This document shows, in pieces, positions 51,001 through 63,389 of a DNA stretch of 64,000 nt (position 1 is the stretch's first letter; the number at the start of each line of letters is the position of its first letter). The position numbers were made by a program, and so were the translations under genes. The stretch is from Cardinalis cardinalis (lineage: Eukaryota > Chordata > Aves > Passeriformes > Cardinalidae). Under the pieces are notes generated by a model, which had not been told where the DNA came from, did not search any database, and saw nothing but the letters and a program-made list of their open reading frames with translations. The stretch is from NCBI GenBank assembly GCA_014549065.1, contig JACDOX010000109.1, forward strand, positions 187,195-251,194, given 5' to 3'.

Positions 51001-51040
51001 TACTACATCATCAGAGAAGCAATGCTCTGATGATGTAGTA
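51001..51040. repeat. perfect 16-bp inverted repeat (stem-loop)
   Basis: Arms tactacatcatcagag (51,001-51,016) and ctctgatgatgtagta (51,025-51,040) are exact reverse complements separated by the 8-base loop aagcaatg. A third partial copy of the left arm (acatcatcagag) lies in direct orientation at 51,057-51,068, after the short palindromic run catgtacatgtac. The stem is shorter than a usual microRNA precursor. A replication template switch is a plausible origin, and a small palindromic transposon remnant is an alternative. Confidence 0.9.
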
Positions 51041-51482
51041 CAGCCCATGTACATGTACATCATCAGAGTTATATCCTTCTGATCTGCCTGTGGGTTTAAT
51101 AAGCATTCCAGATGGCTTGCTATGCCTGAAGCAAGAATGGATAATCACACAGCTCTACCCTCAAAACAATAATAAAATAAGGACACAGTAGCACAGGGGC
51201 TCGTGCCTGCCAAAAACATTCAATAGACTGTATAATACAATAGTCCAATGTGATTGGTGAGGCACATTTATACCTTTGCTGTTCACAGGTGAAAGGGAGC
51301 AGGTTTTAAATAAAACAGGGGTTACAGATTCGTGCTGTTGTTGTGGGTATTTACTGGGGAGCAGGCGTGGGGCCCACAGCTGTACCCCCACATCGCACCA
51401 CACCCGGACAGGAGCGCGGCCAGAGCCTCTCCAGAGCCGCGCAGGATGTGCACAGCTAATCTGTTATCTCCTGGATTTGCAG

Positions 51483-51524
51483 GGTATCCATCAGCCCAGC
51501 TTCCAGCCATCAAGCACAGCAGCA
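51483..51524 (+). other. candidate 42-bp in-frame exon
   Basis: The acceptor ttatctcctggatttgcag ends at 51,482. The donor gcagtaagt has its GT at 51,525-51,526. The 42 bases are exactly 14 codons and read GIHQPSFQPSSTAA in one open frame. The size and phase suit a cassette microexon. It lies about 0.4 kb beyond the perfect stem-loop at 51,001-51,040. No family is recognised, and chance remains likely. Confidence 0.17.
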
Positions 51525-52269
51525 GTAAGTGTCACCAAGCCTTTCCTACCCAAGTAAAATTGTTCCTTGGTGNGGGTTGCTTGCAGCAAGTAGCGTGAGC
51601 GGGCGCTGCGACAGCCCCGCTGCCGTGGCANAGCCGCTCCAGAAATGGCATTTTCCAGCCAGGCACCATTGCCCCTCTCCTGCCACACTGCTGTGCCACA
51701 GCCAGGCAGAGCAGGGAGTGCTGTCCATTAGTCCCAGAGTTATTTAAATACCTGTAACTTTAATGTGTTTGGGAGGGAAGGAGGGTGTTTGCGTTTTGGA
51801 TTTTTTGAAAAGAAAAAAGTGTGCACGAAGTACGAAAGGAAAGAAGTTAAGAGATGGAGGCTCTGTTTCTCCCTCGCTTGAAGGAGTGAGGACAGGAGGA
51901 AGAGGGAGAAGTAGAGCAGCCCTTTGATTCAGTCCCCAGGAGTGCCCTCTCCAGGAATCAGATCTNCAGGATGAGACACACACACAGTGGCACTCATCCC
52001 ATCCCCAAGAGTGGAGCAGACCCTCAGAGCTGCTGAAAGATGAGTTCAGGGATGCCTTGCAATCAAGAGAATTTTTGACATGAACCCTGGNAGGGATGGG
52101 ATTTCCATCTAGGGCTGCAGAGAAAGACCAGATACCCAGATAGGCACAAGCACATCCATCCTTGTAGGAGGAAGAGGCACCTCATCCCAGCTCCCAGCAG
52201 GTTTCACTTGGAGAAGAGCAGCTCCTTGACGTCAGCCGTTTAGCGCTGATGGGTNTTTTTCTCCCTGGC

Positions 52270-52900
52270 CAAACAAGTGGGTTCTACTTTAGCTTCAACA
52301 TTAAACGCTATTAAATGAAATGAATACAGCATGTTTCCATCGAACGTGTTGCTGGAGCTGCTGTGACAGCTGAGAAGCTGCTAGGCATGATGTGTCAAGA
52401 AAATGTACCAGGAGAAAAGTACATGGAGCTACTGTCAAAAATACAAGCGGCTTTGAGAATGGCATCTCCGCTTCAGATGCTGCTGAAATTATTTTTTAAT
52501 TGCATCTGTAAACCCAGGCAGATCTTCAAGGGTTAACTGCACACAATGTAATGAATTCAATAATGATGAGTTAAAAAAGGTCTAATTAGCAACTAACCAC
52601 TTTATTATGAAAGGAAATGGTAATGAATTTAATAGCTCAAAATCATTAACAATATTTAGTTTGCTGGTNCTTGTTCTCTATTATCCTCATTAATATGAAC
52701 ATTTAATATGTTTTAAAATGGATTTGTAATACTTTCTGTACCATGAGGTTACACTGACAAAAAGAGTGTAATTATTCTGTTAATTGTAATCTCTGTCTGT
52801 TTGTGCCCCAAATAGTAGCATATTTAGGTGTTAATAAAAAAAAAAAGGAGTAATTAAAGGAGGGAAGTTTAAAAATGTAATTAAGCAAACTCTAAAATTA
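52270..52900. promoter_or_regulatory. candidate regulatory block, dense ATTA/TAAT sites
   Basis: About 600 bases of unique sequence with many homeodomain-type cores (ttttttaattgc, gtctaattagcaac, ggtaatgaatttaat, cattaatatg, gttaattgtaatc). No gene, no interspersed repeat; one A run at about 52,836-52,846. The character is that of deeply conserved vertebrate non-coding elements near developmental regulators, though this cannot be verified here. Confidence 0.42.
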
Positions 52901-53145
52901 CAAGCTAAATCACTCTGAGGAAAAAGTTTTAGAAGTGAGATGTCTGAAAAACAAGTTTTGTCTAGTAAGATCTTTTCTCATTGAAAAAGAACAGAGAAAG
53001 GAAATAGAAGCATTACCATTCTTTATCCACAATGAATATTGAAGTGGTCCCTTCCCAAGCTGGAAATGGCTCCACACTGGATATTCTGGGACACGTGCTT
53101 GTGAGCAGAGTGTCTGGCAAGTGAAGGTGCTCTCTGACACTGCCC

Positions 53146-53187
53146 CACGAGTGTGAGATCACGAGTGTGATCTCCCCGTGTGAGATC
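53146..53187. repeat. 14-bp tandem repeat, about three units
   Basis: Units cacgagtgtgagat, cacgagtgtgatct and ccccgtgtgagatc follow head to tail. The array is CpG-containing and diverged in the third copy. Confidence 0.75.
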
Positions 53188-55621
53188 CTGTGGGGATCCA
53201 GTCACCTGGCTGCNCCTAAGACACTCAAACCCCGTAACTCATCTCACAGAATATCACATCAACCATCCAACCCTCCCCAGATCTCCTGAACCTCTGCTTC
53301 CAAATGGAAATATCTTCATTTTTTGCCCCAGGCTTACTGTTGCTGATGGCGTTTTGCTCCTACTCCCCTTTTTTTGCACCCGCCTCTTCCTACTGCATCA
53401 GATTTTCATGGCTGATTGTTCCCAGCCAGGCCCCTCCTCAAGACCCCTCCCATTAAAACAACTTCAGTACTCAACCTTCCTTCATGCTATAAGGTCTCAG
53501 AGAGGTTTGNTCCAATTCCAGCACCATCTCCTCTCTGGAAACAGCTGGAAATGGGGAAGGATGGGAGGGCAGCATCCCTCCCTCATNCCTAGGGACACCC
53601 CATAGGCCTGGGTGCTCCATGGCTGGGAGATCCAGCACCACCCAGGGCACGGCAGGGCTCCCCACACAGCACTTCCCATCCCTGGAAAGCGATGTACAAG
53701 GCTGGCTCAAGGATAATGCCCACAATCACAGGAGTGTCAGCACTCTTCCTCAGAAACACTCCTTGTCAAATCTGGTTTTGATCTTAGTGGTGCNTGGTGG
53801 GAGTGGACACGAGGCCCCCAGGAACGTTTACATGGATCAGCCAGCTAAGGACACGGCGTCCCTGTGCCCATGACACCGCTCATGCTCCAGGACAGATGTC
53901 CTGGCCAAAAACCCCCATCCCATCCACATGAGCAGTCAGACCATTCTGTGTCTAATTTTTATCATCTGAGAAAAGGAACTAAAATAAAAATGGTGAAATT
54001 AAAGTGAAGCATCTCATTTGCCCACAAATGACATATTTCAACTTTCCATTTTATAGAAAAAAGTTGTGAAGGATTCTTTTTTTTAAACTTATTACAATTT
54101 CCAATTTTTTTTTCTGAATTGCCAGTGAAGAGAAAAATATGTGATTTGCAGAGCTCTAAAAATAACAAGTTAAAATAGTTTCTGCCTCTCAAAGGAGGCC
54201 TCTTAGTCCTATAATTTCTCCAGATTTTGCCTTTCAGGATGAGTATTTTAAAGAATGNTATAATGTCATTTCTATAAGTATCATCTCATAATCTGCTGCC
54301 ACTGTTGGAAATATAGTTTAGAGACAGCTTGAGCAAAAGAAATACCAGCTCACCGAGCNATACTAAAAAAATAAAATAAAATATTTTAAGAAGAGGAACA
54401 GGACATATATTCCAAAGGTGAGCAAACAGTGACAAACATTTTTGAGAATCTTTNTTTTGATTTTAATCTCTGGCTCTATTTACAGCCCTTCTGTGTTTGT
54501 CTGCTGCANACAGTTCAGCAATGACTGTTGTGGGGGTGTTCATTCCTAGAAAGAAAATTTTTAAAAGAACACTCATATTTGGGCTGGAAGGGAGTGCACA
54601 GTATTTCATTCCATAAATAAAGAGCACCAAGTGTCCAGTCAGAATAAAGTAATATTGCTAAAATTGCAGATATTTACCTTTAGCCAGTTAAGATGAAACA
54701 AACAAAAAACCTAAAATTCTTACAACTATTAAAAATTCAAGTAGCTAGTAAAGATTCAAGTTACTCAAGTAAAAAAGAGCCATCAATCCATCTTCTGTGT
54801 AATCCATCTGATCCACCCCATTTTTCATTTCTGAACCTGATGATCTTAGCTCAGCAGGGACCTCTGTGGCTCCCAGGACTCGCTCTGGGTGCCGGGATGC
54901 AGCAGAAAGGGGAAGGTGGCCAGTGGGGCCTCGCTGCCAGGGGGGAGCTCAGCACAGAGCTCTGAGGGAAACCACTGCTTCCCTCACCTCCCAGATTAGC
55001 CCCTGCTCGTCCAACAGCNAACATTTGTGGGCTGCAGGGAAAGAGGAAGGAGGCAAGCACCAGATGGAGGGGAAAAGGAGGCTAAAAAGTGCTGTTGTGC
55101 TGGGAAATGGAAAAAAATGGGGTGAAAAGGAACACTGCATTTCAGGAACCATTTGCAGCATTCAAACAGACCTGGGATGTGCACCCTGACTGTTCCCATG
55201 AGCCAAGGCTGAATCCATGCAAGACAGCAGTGGGATTACTCTGGTTGCAAGCTCTTAACAGAGAGACTTTCAAGGTTCAGAAGCAGGCAGCACCAAACAG
55301 AGCAGGCATCTAGAGCCATGCATGTTTGTAATTCAAGCTGGCAATAAACCTTGACCCACATTGGTGAGAATTTCAAAAAAGAGCCTCAAGATTTTGCTTT
55401 GAAAAGCGAGACTGCCCTTCCTGGTTTCCTTCTCATGCTCATCATGACAAGACATGATCACGTGAGAAAGATTCAGAAATTATTGAAGGAAACTGAGCTG
55501 GTCCTTGGACCTTAAGTTCAGTTGGAAAATGGAAGTTTTCTTCTTGGCAATAGTGAAAACAGATGCAACTAGAGCCACAATGTCTCCCCTTTTCCACACA
55601 GGAAAAATGGAAGTGAAAGCC

Positions 55622-55644
55622 AAAAAAAAAAAAAAAAGAAAAAA
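55622..55644. repeat. poly(A) tract
   Basis: Sixteen A, a g, and six more A. The adjacent segment 55,500-55,620 is not recognised as a retroposed gene. Confidence 0.9.
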
Positions 55645-58600
55645 GGTGTCTCTTGGCGCCAGAAGCCTCTGTTCTCTTCTGCAAAACAAACAAGAAAGGA
55701 CACAATATTTCTTGTCTGTGTTGAGGTTTTATTGACTGAGATGCAGGTTTGTATCATGCCCACCTTTGCCTTGCAAGGGCACAGTGAAATGTGTGGTTTG
55801 CAGGAGGAGAACAGAGCTTTCCCTGGCGGGCAGTGCTGGTTCCCAGGGAGGGCTGCCAGCTCCAGGAGAGCTGCTGCTCTCTCACCATGGCAATTGCTTT
55901 CCTCATCCTACCCAAAAGNAGGACTGCATGGAGAGATGAACCTTTCCCCACAGAGGCATACAACTATCTCCTCATGAAATTGTAGGAGAAGTTCTGTTGC
56001 AAATGGATGACCTTACCAGAATAAATCTCTCTGCTTTGGGAACAGTGGAGAAATTGTCATTTACAGTTATTTTCCTAATGGAGGGCTCATTCTTGTAGTT
56101 CTATTCCTTAGACAAGAGCTGATTGGAAAACAAACATCTCCTCCCTAGCTTGGGATGCCACCTCTCAAGCATGCAGATCCTGAGAGCTCTCCAGAAGATG
56201 TGGTGCCCCAAATAGCTGCTCTTCAGGGACACCTGAATATGTTCATCTCTTAAAAAGGGACTCCCACAATTCCCAGCCTGGATGGTCCCAGCATTCCGAT
56301 GGCACAAGAGGGGTTTTTTAACACAGCAGAGTCCCTCTGTGCATATTTCCAAGCAAACAGCTGTTGTTGTAGATAGGGACAGGAGAGCCTCCATCTCCAC
56401 ACCACCGGGAGATTTACTGTCACCACCTACCTAAGGCCTAAACAGCCTGCCCATTTTATGGCTCACAAACTTGGGTTAGTCATTGATCTCTTGTCGTGTG
56501 TAGAAAATCCTAAAATTTTCTGGCTCCCGCTCCAGCCTTCACTAACACAGATTTCCCACTATAAATTCAAGAGATCCATCATCTGAGCTCTTACACAAGC
56601 TCTTTTACTTCCTTCTCACCCTCTAAGTCCTAACTACCAAAGCTACAAGTAAATGACAAAGGATTTGGTAGATCCTGGAGGAGCAGTGAAAAATTCCTCT
56701 CCCCCTCCACAATTTCTTGTAAACAAAAAACACTCAATCAAGACTTGCTTAAGGCTCAGAGGTACATTTAACACCCAACAGCACGAAGCAANGGAACAAT
56801 ACAACTGTGCATTTGGCAGTGCACCACTGCAATAATTTCCANGGTAAATGATCTGGCAATTTTAGCCACATGGATAATATCCAGGCCAAGGTGGCTAAAT
56901 TCAACCTGGCCTGCCTCTGACTGAAGAAATCTGTCACACGTCCACAGACACAAAGATGTACAATATCCCTGACTCCACCCATGGCATATGCCAGCCTTCA
57001 TNTTTTGGGTTATCAAGGCTAATTGCAAACCACCAAAAATACTCTGACATATTTGCATAGTGCTATCTCNTGAGCTGTGATTTATTTTACTAAAAAACCA
57101 AAACACAAAAAGACTTTAGGAAGGAAAACAAAGCCATAAAGTTGTCTAAGGCAATCAATCCAATTCTATTCATGTCTAGTCTTTCTTTGCACACTGGTCA
57201 TTATTAACCTTGTCCCTTTCTGGGCACCCAGCNGGGATTTTTCAGCCTTGCTGTCACCTTATGGATGAGCCAGGAGAAGGTGGGAACATGCAAAGAACAT
57301 TATCCTCTTGGAAAGGCTGGGAGCTGAGTGATGTTATCACTGTAATAGCTGCACCCATGGCAGAGCAGACCTTGCCTCCCAGATGTGTCCCTGGGCAACC
57401 NCACTGCCAAAGGAATCTCTCATATCCCTGCCCTTTGTTTGGNCTGACCCAAGAACTCAGTTCTTGCCTCAGTTCTTTTGGTCCTTGCACATGGAATTAT
57501 TGTGAGCTCCCTGAGATAACACGAGGATGGTGGGACCCCAGACTCACTGGAAATGAGGTTTGTCTTAAAACCATGGAAAATGCACCCCAAAGGAAGCACA
57601 AGGTGCACATCCTGCTGCTCACTAGTGCCATGGTCCCACCACCCACCACCTACTGAATTTAATAGGCCATTACCAGCTTCCTGCTGCCTCCTTCAGTTCC
57701 CAGGGGAACCCACCAGTGACTCACAGGGCATTTCCAGGAAGTCTGTGGAAATCCTTTCTCACCGTATTTGTAATACCACAGGCTTTTAAAAGAATTTCTT
57801 CAAAGCCCTTATGCATTCCTTTACCTCCCAGAGCTTTGATAGTGTAGGTCTTCTCCACAAAGCCCAGCAGGCAAGGGTTGTGCTCCTGGCCCTGAACCAG
57901 CAACCCTGGCTGTATTCTTCAATCCAAATTTTAAACTNTTTTAATACACTTGTTATTTGCAGGGTATGACATGGGAATGGACCTGGCTGGTGGCAAAAGC
58001 TTGCATTTTTTCTTTGATCAAAATACTACTGTTTTTTTTTATTAGTTTAAAATGTATATTTTTATAGTAAATACAGGGCAGTGGTCCAAGCCTTCCATAG
58101 TCAGTGAAATGAGGCACTTTTGAAAGATGAATTTGGTGCCATGACCTTGACTCACTCTCTGTACCCAGAGGAAAAATTGTGAATGTGTCACATAATGTCT
58201 TTTAACAACTTTTATGTCTCATATTAGTCCTGCATGGTATTGCCATATACATCTCTACAAACGTAATACTATACTGTACACACACATGAAATTCACAAAG
58301 GCATCCCAAACACTCTTGGGTCATTTCCACATTCCTGTNAGCAGGGCAGGAATTACAGCACTCTCTTGGTGCAATCCACACCAGCCCATCCCATAACCTG
58401 TTTTCTGTTGGTAGCCTCCTAAAAATATCAGTCTGCATTTATGAAATCAGCTGCAGCCTACCGCTTATGCCTTGGAGTGGAAGGAAAAGCTCAGGTTGCC
58501 CCAAGCACTCCTTCACCTGGAGTTTGGGTGGTCTCAAGCCAAGAGCATAGAGAAAAGGCTACAGAAAAACACTCTGTTTAATGACATAAGCAGTGTTTTT

Positions 58601-60339
58601 CTTGAATCACAGGCAGTGGAAATTTCATCTCTGACTACCAGCAGTCTAGGCTGAACACACATCAAGAAAGACTGAAAAAATGTTTTGGTGGGAGACTGCA
58701 ACTTGTCCACTCACATTCTGACTTTTTAGGACACTCCTGACGATGTCTGGCTGTTTGCTTTTCCACCAGGAAGCATGGGAAAGCAGAGAGCTCANGCGAT
58801 TTGAACACCTCCTGTGCTTCAGTTTTCTCCTTTTTCTTTGCTCTCCTCATCTCTTGGGGTTTTGATCCACAGAGATCTTTAGGAAGGTTTATTTTTTCTA
58901 CCTACAGAAGCTTTACTCATTAATGAAAGACTTATCTAGTGAGTTGACATCATCATGTTTTCATAACCTACTATTCCCTGAATCACCCTGGTCCTCAGCA
59001 GGGAATCTTTTGGTTTGATAAAGCTAGTACTAAGATGAACATGCTGCTCTGTGACAGTAAATTAGTTCCTATTTAAGGTTTCTGATTAAGTTTGGATAAG
59101 CATCCAAAGAGGGTTTTTAACTGTCTCAAATGCAGGGTGAGAATCACTTCCAAAGAGGANGAAGCACAAAAAAGCACTGTGTTCCTCATCTGTGCATCCC
59201 CACCATCCCTCTGGGGGAAATGTCTACAGACACCTCCACTNGGATGGCTGCGGACAGCCCCTACCAGGGCATGTTTTAGGAACCTTGCAGGGCAGTATCT
59301 GTTCTAATGAAGAGCAACCAGACTTCTTCACTTCCCTGGAAGATGCACTGTTTTATAGAGTTTCAACACACGGGGTCTTCTCTGNGCAGACACACGCAGT
59401 GCTGGCAAACCTGGCCAAGAAACACTCTTGTTTCCAAGAAATGGGAGTTTACAGCTACCAGTGCAGAGCCATGCAAGAAAAAATAAAAAGAAAACTGAAG
59501 ACAAACCCAAAAAGCAACAAGAGCTCAGCTTCTCAGTGCCCTGCTACTTTCAGTCTCCAACAGTTCTGTTAAAAAACAAAGTGCAAGCACACCCATCACA
59601 ATCCTCTCANTTTAAATGTGGTCAGAATTAGCACACTGCCAGTATCCAAAGGTGCAGACCTTGCTGCTCTAAAGCTCCTAGAGCTGTATGGCTCTGGGAA
59701 AGGACAGGAACCATAAAAATCCTGAGCTGGGAGGCAGCTTTAATNCTCATGTTCAGGCCTCTAGTAAGTTGTCCCACAAAATGTAATGAGACCTCCTGCT
59801 TAGCCAGGGCTCTGATTTCCAGAGTTTGTGCCTGCAGCACTCTTATATTTTATAAGCCATATTAACTCACCTCTTGCACTGGGAGGTTGGGGCAGTGGCA
59901 CACTGTCTAATAATGGAACATATTTGTTAATACTAATAGACATTTGTAAAACTACCACATGCCCTGACAGCCTTCAAGTCAGAGCACAGGATGCTTGCTA
60001 GGCTTGTGAAATGCATGATGTAAAACTTGGGATGTTTTGGTTACAACATATCTCATTTATTTTTACTGTCATCACCCTCCCTGGTATATAATACCTGCTG
60101 CACTCAGAGTGAAATATTGCAGATGTTTTCAAAATAATTCTGGGCTGGTGGAGAAACCAAAAGGTCTCTTGTGCGTAAGGTCTGGTTATTTTCAATTCCA
60201 AACAAGTAGGTAACAAAGTTTCTGTGTGCTGGTATTTTAAAAGGCCTGGATTCCTCTGTGCTGACTCATACTTGCACTGCCCACCCAAAAACTCACCTCT
60301 GAGAACTTCGAGAGAGACTTCAGCCATTTTGATACCCTC

Positions 60340-60740
60340 AGGATTCAGGAATGAAGAGTAAAAAGATAAAACTAGTTTTAACTATTCATTAGTTTTTGGT
60401 ACTTCAGATAATTTGTGCAATGGCTTCAGGGGTTTAATTGAATCACTTTTCCCACCTTGTCTTAATTTTAATTATGCAGCAATCATTTTTACCAACCTGT
60501 GCAAAGGAGCCATATGAAAATGTGACATATGACAATACACATTTACCTAAGCTCTAGGACTACTGTGACCTACAGGCAATTAGCTACTGCCTCCAGCACT
60601 CAAACGACCAATTAAAGAGTTAACAAAATGCCCTCCAAATCACCTACATGTTCAGGTTTTTGGACTGCCATGAACATTATACTTCAACTGATATAATTTT
60701 TGACTGACTGATTTACTAAGTCTGCATTGGCTAAAATTCT
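60340..60740. promoter_or_regulatory. candidate regulatory block
   Basis: Unique AT-rich sequence with cttaattttaattatgcagc, ggcaattagctac and ccaattaaagagttaac. No gene or repeat is seen. Confidence 0.35.
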
Positions 60741-62277
60741 TACAGCCATGCCTGTAAAACNGAAGAATCGGGTTTTATGAGGTGCTTTCATTGTCATTAA
60801 AGACTATCCCACCTTAGCCCTTTCCCTAACAAGACAATCTTGCAGNAGTCATTACAAAATGTGATCCCAGCTTGTCATCAGGGAAAAAAATGGCTTGCTA
60901 GGTCAATGAGGACTGCACTAAGTTCATCTCAAGGATGTAAGACATCCCTCTGCATGGCTAGCAGCCAAGAACAAAAAAATTAAAGAGCCACAAAGGATTG
61001 GGGGTTTTCGAGACTTGGCTCCCAAAGTTTTACAGGTAGCCCATTCCAGAACTCCACAGAGATTGAATCAGTAGTAACAAATGGATGCCTTTGCATCTCT
61101 TCATGATTTACAGTGTACCAGTGAGCACTTCATTGCAGACAACAGATCATCAACAGCCTGAAGTGCACAACACAAATGACCCCAAGACAGACAATTTCAA
61201 AGAAAAATGCATTCAGATGTGTGCTTGCATGGGAATAGGAGATCCAGGACACAGCTAATTATACCAGCTGAGGGAGAAGTGAAGGGTGGTAATCTGCCCA
61301 GGAAATGCTGAGTTCCAGCCCTGTCTCCAGCAATAATTCAAGCTGTGGTTTTGTATCTCCTTTCCTCCTTAACAACAGCCCCCAACAGATGTCACACGTG
61401 GTGCCACAAGGACTGAAATTCTGAGAGTGTTCTGAAAGCAACAAATGGTCGGGGTGCCCACCAGGATCTCACATGTTGGGCAGCCTGGCATAACATAGAA
61501 AGGTTCTGCCTTCTGTGAGCAATGTGGTCTCATGATGGTACCTCACAGGCAGAGGGGGAGCTTCAAATCATGATTACATGCAAGGGAAAAGTGACTCTGC
61601 AGAGAAAAATGCTGATCTAAGAGATTGGTACAGACCTGACACTTGCAGGTCCCCAGCTCAGCTGGTGCTGTTTCTCTGAAGCTGACTGACATCAGACTTC
61701 ACACCTGGAGGAATCTTTTCTGAACTGGAACAGAAAGAGAAGAGTGTTACTGATTTTCCTTCTCTGGCCACAAAGACCCCACTTCTGCCCTGATATAGAG
61801 GTGGGGCACCACTGCCTTTGCTGAAGGCACGCTGAAAAGCCAGCCCAAAAGCCACCCCAATCCTTGAGATGCCACCAGAAACTGAAGGTAGAGCCTTCAG
61901 AATTCCAGAACGGAATTTCTTTTCCACCTCCTGCACTTTGATTACTCAGACAAGGCACATGGGGCATGTTGGCCACACAGACAGGCAGGGAGGTGAAGGG
62001 AACAGCACTGTGGAGAGAGATGGATCAGCCCAGTGACTTGGGGCGACTTGTCTCCTTTCCACCACATGGGAAACCAGNGTCTGGCAGCAGCAACCTGAGT
62101 GCTCTTGCTTTCCAAGCCAGTGGCTTCAGGGAGCATCACGGAGGTGACATTCTGGGCCTTCCAGGGGTTGGGGAAATCAATATTGGAAATGCAAAAGACT
62201 CTTGATGACAGAGTCATAAAAATGGTGTTTTATCAGTGGAGGAGACGAGAGGGAAAAGAGGCAGTTGTAAATGGCCA

Positions 62278-62424
62278 GGTATAAAAACCAAAATAAATAT
62301 ATAAAAAACGTACCAAAAAATTCAACCAACCACCACCAAAAGCAAAAATAAAGACAAAACCACCAAAAAAACCCAATAATGGCAAAACAAACAAAAAAAT
62401 TGGAAAACAAACCAAAAAACCCAG
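62278..62424. repeat. A/C-only biased low-complexity tract
   Basis: About 147 bases made almost wholly of A and C, with irregular caaa, acc and aaaacc units and very few G or T. The strand asymmetry is striking and continuous. On the minus strand it produces a Phe/Trp/Leu/Gly-rich open frame of about 80 codons that looks like membrane segments but is a composition artefact. Confidence 0.85.
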
Positions 62425-62789
62425 GCAACCCTCAAAACTCCCAATGCATTATTTGTTTGGCTGCATCTTCCACAAAGCCCAGTGAACAAGAGTGAAGAAA
62501 GCAACTGTTTGACACCCAGAGCTGCTTTGCTTTGAAAAATATGGAGACAAACTTAACAATGAGGAGTCGGGATTCCATAGGGTTGTTTATGTATGGAATA
62601 CAGGCAAATGCATACCATTATGTGGAAGTGTGTCTGTGTGTAAGGCAGCATTAACANCAATTCTTACAGCCTTATGAAATGATATATTAAAAAGAAAGAG
62701 AGGAAGAAAGGAAAAGCAAGCTAGATTTTTTTTCCCCCNTCTTTTTACAAATATGATGCAGTTTACAGAAGCATGGTCCTTTTTTAGGA

Positions 62790-63020
62790 AGAATTCTAAA
62801 TGCATCATTCAAATATTGTTTGAGCTGAATACATGATATACATATCATGAATACATATAATCACAGCACGGTCTTTTGTGGGAGCTCTGAAAATAGCAGT
62901 GGAAAAAGCTGACCATGAGTTTCCATCTAAGGATTTGCATTTGGTTAACATGTGTGAACCGACTCCATTCATCCCATCCTCAACGGGAACTCTCCTGCTG
63001 CTCCGAATGGCCAAGCTGAA
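62790..63020. promoter_or_regulatory. candidate regulatory block
   Basis: Unique sequence with atgatatacatatcatg (a near-palindrome at 62,832-62,848), aaggatttgcatttgg (ATTTGCAT, a POU octamer) and gttaacatgtg. Open frames on both strands are unrecognised. It precedes the candidate exon at 63,227. Confidence 0.3.
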
Positions 63021-63226
63021 GAGTTGGGCCTGGACAGCAGGAATCATTTTGTGGGGCTCATGTCAAGGACAGCTTCTACCAGGTGAAATTATGGGAAGAA
63101 ACTGGGGAACTCCATTCTGCTGAAAAACACTTCTGGGTTATGTACCATCGCAGCTCCTGCCTTGCAAGCTATGTGGCAAGTTAAGTTGTAAGTTACCTGC
63201 TGATTTTCCTAACTTTTTCCCACCAG

Positions 63227-63389
63227 TTCGTCCATGGCAGAAAAGCTTAAGTTCACTGAGGAGGCTTCAACTTCCTCCTCTCCATCTCCAGTCTTGCAGG
63301 ATGCAGCTTGGCTTCTCTTACTTCTCACACTGCAGAGTGCTGGGGAAAAACACAAAAAAGAGATGAATCAGAGAAAAAAGGGCAATTAG
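63227..63389 (+). other. candidate exon with 51-codon ORF
   Basis: A good splice acceptor (ttcctaactttttcccaccag) ends at 63,226. Seven bases on, an ATG at 63,234 opens a 51-codon frame ending in TAG at 63,387-63,389. The start has G at +4 but no purine at -3. The predicted peptide has an acidic/lysine N-terminus, a serine/proline stretch, a short leucine-rich segment (AAWLLLLLTLQ) and a basic C-terminus. No family is recognised. The frame is also open upstream to the acceptor, so it could be an internal or terminal exon. Short open frames of this length are common by chance. Confidence 0.2.

Larger units (their letters stand above)
52901..60339. other. no recognised gene
   Basis: Unique sequence with many short unrecognised frames. 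AT-rich stretches at 53,940-54,180 and 54,350-54,480. A pyrimidine-rich acceptor-like site (tacacttgttatttgcag) ends at 57,961 without a convincing donor. No interspersed repeat was recognised. Confidence 0.45.

Noticed and set aside
51001..51040. Stem-loop as a canonical microRNA precursor
   Set aside because: A 16-bp stem with an 8-base loop is too short for a standard precursor of about 60 bases or more, and it matches no microRNA seed that I recognise.
62177..62428. Apparent multi-pass membrane peptide on the minus strand
   Set aside because: The Phe/Trp/Leu content is the direct translation of the A/C-only tract and not a gene.
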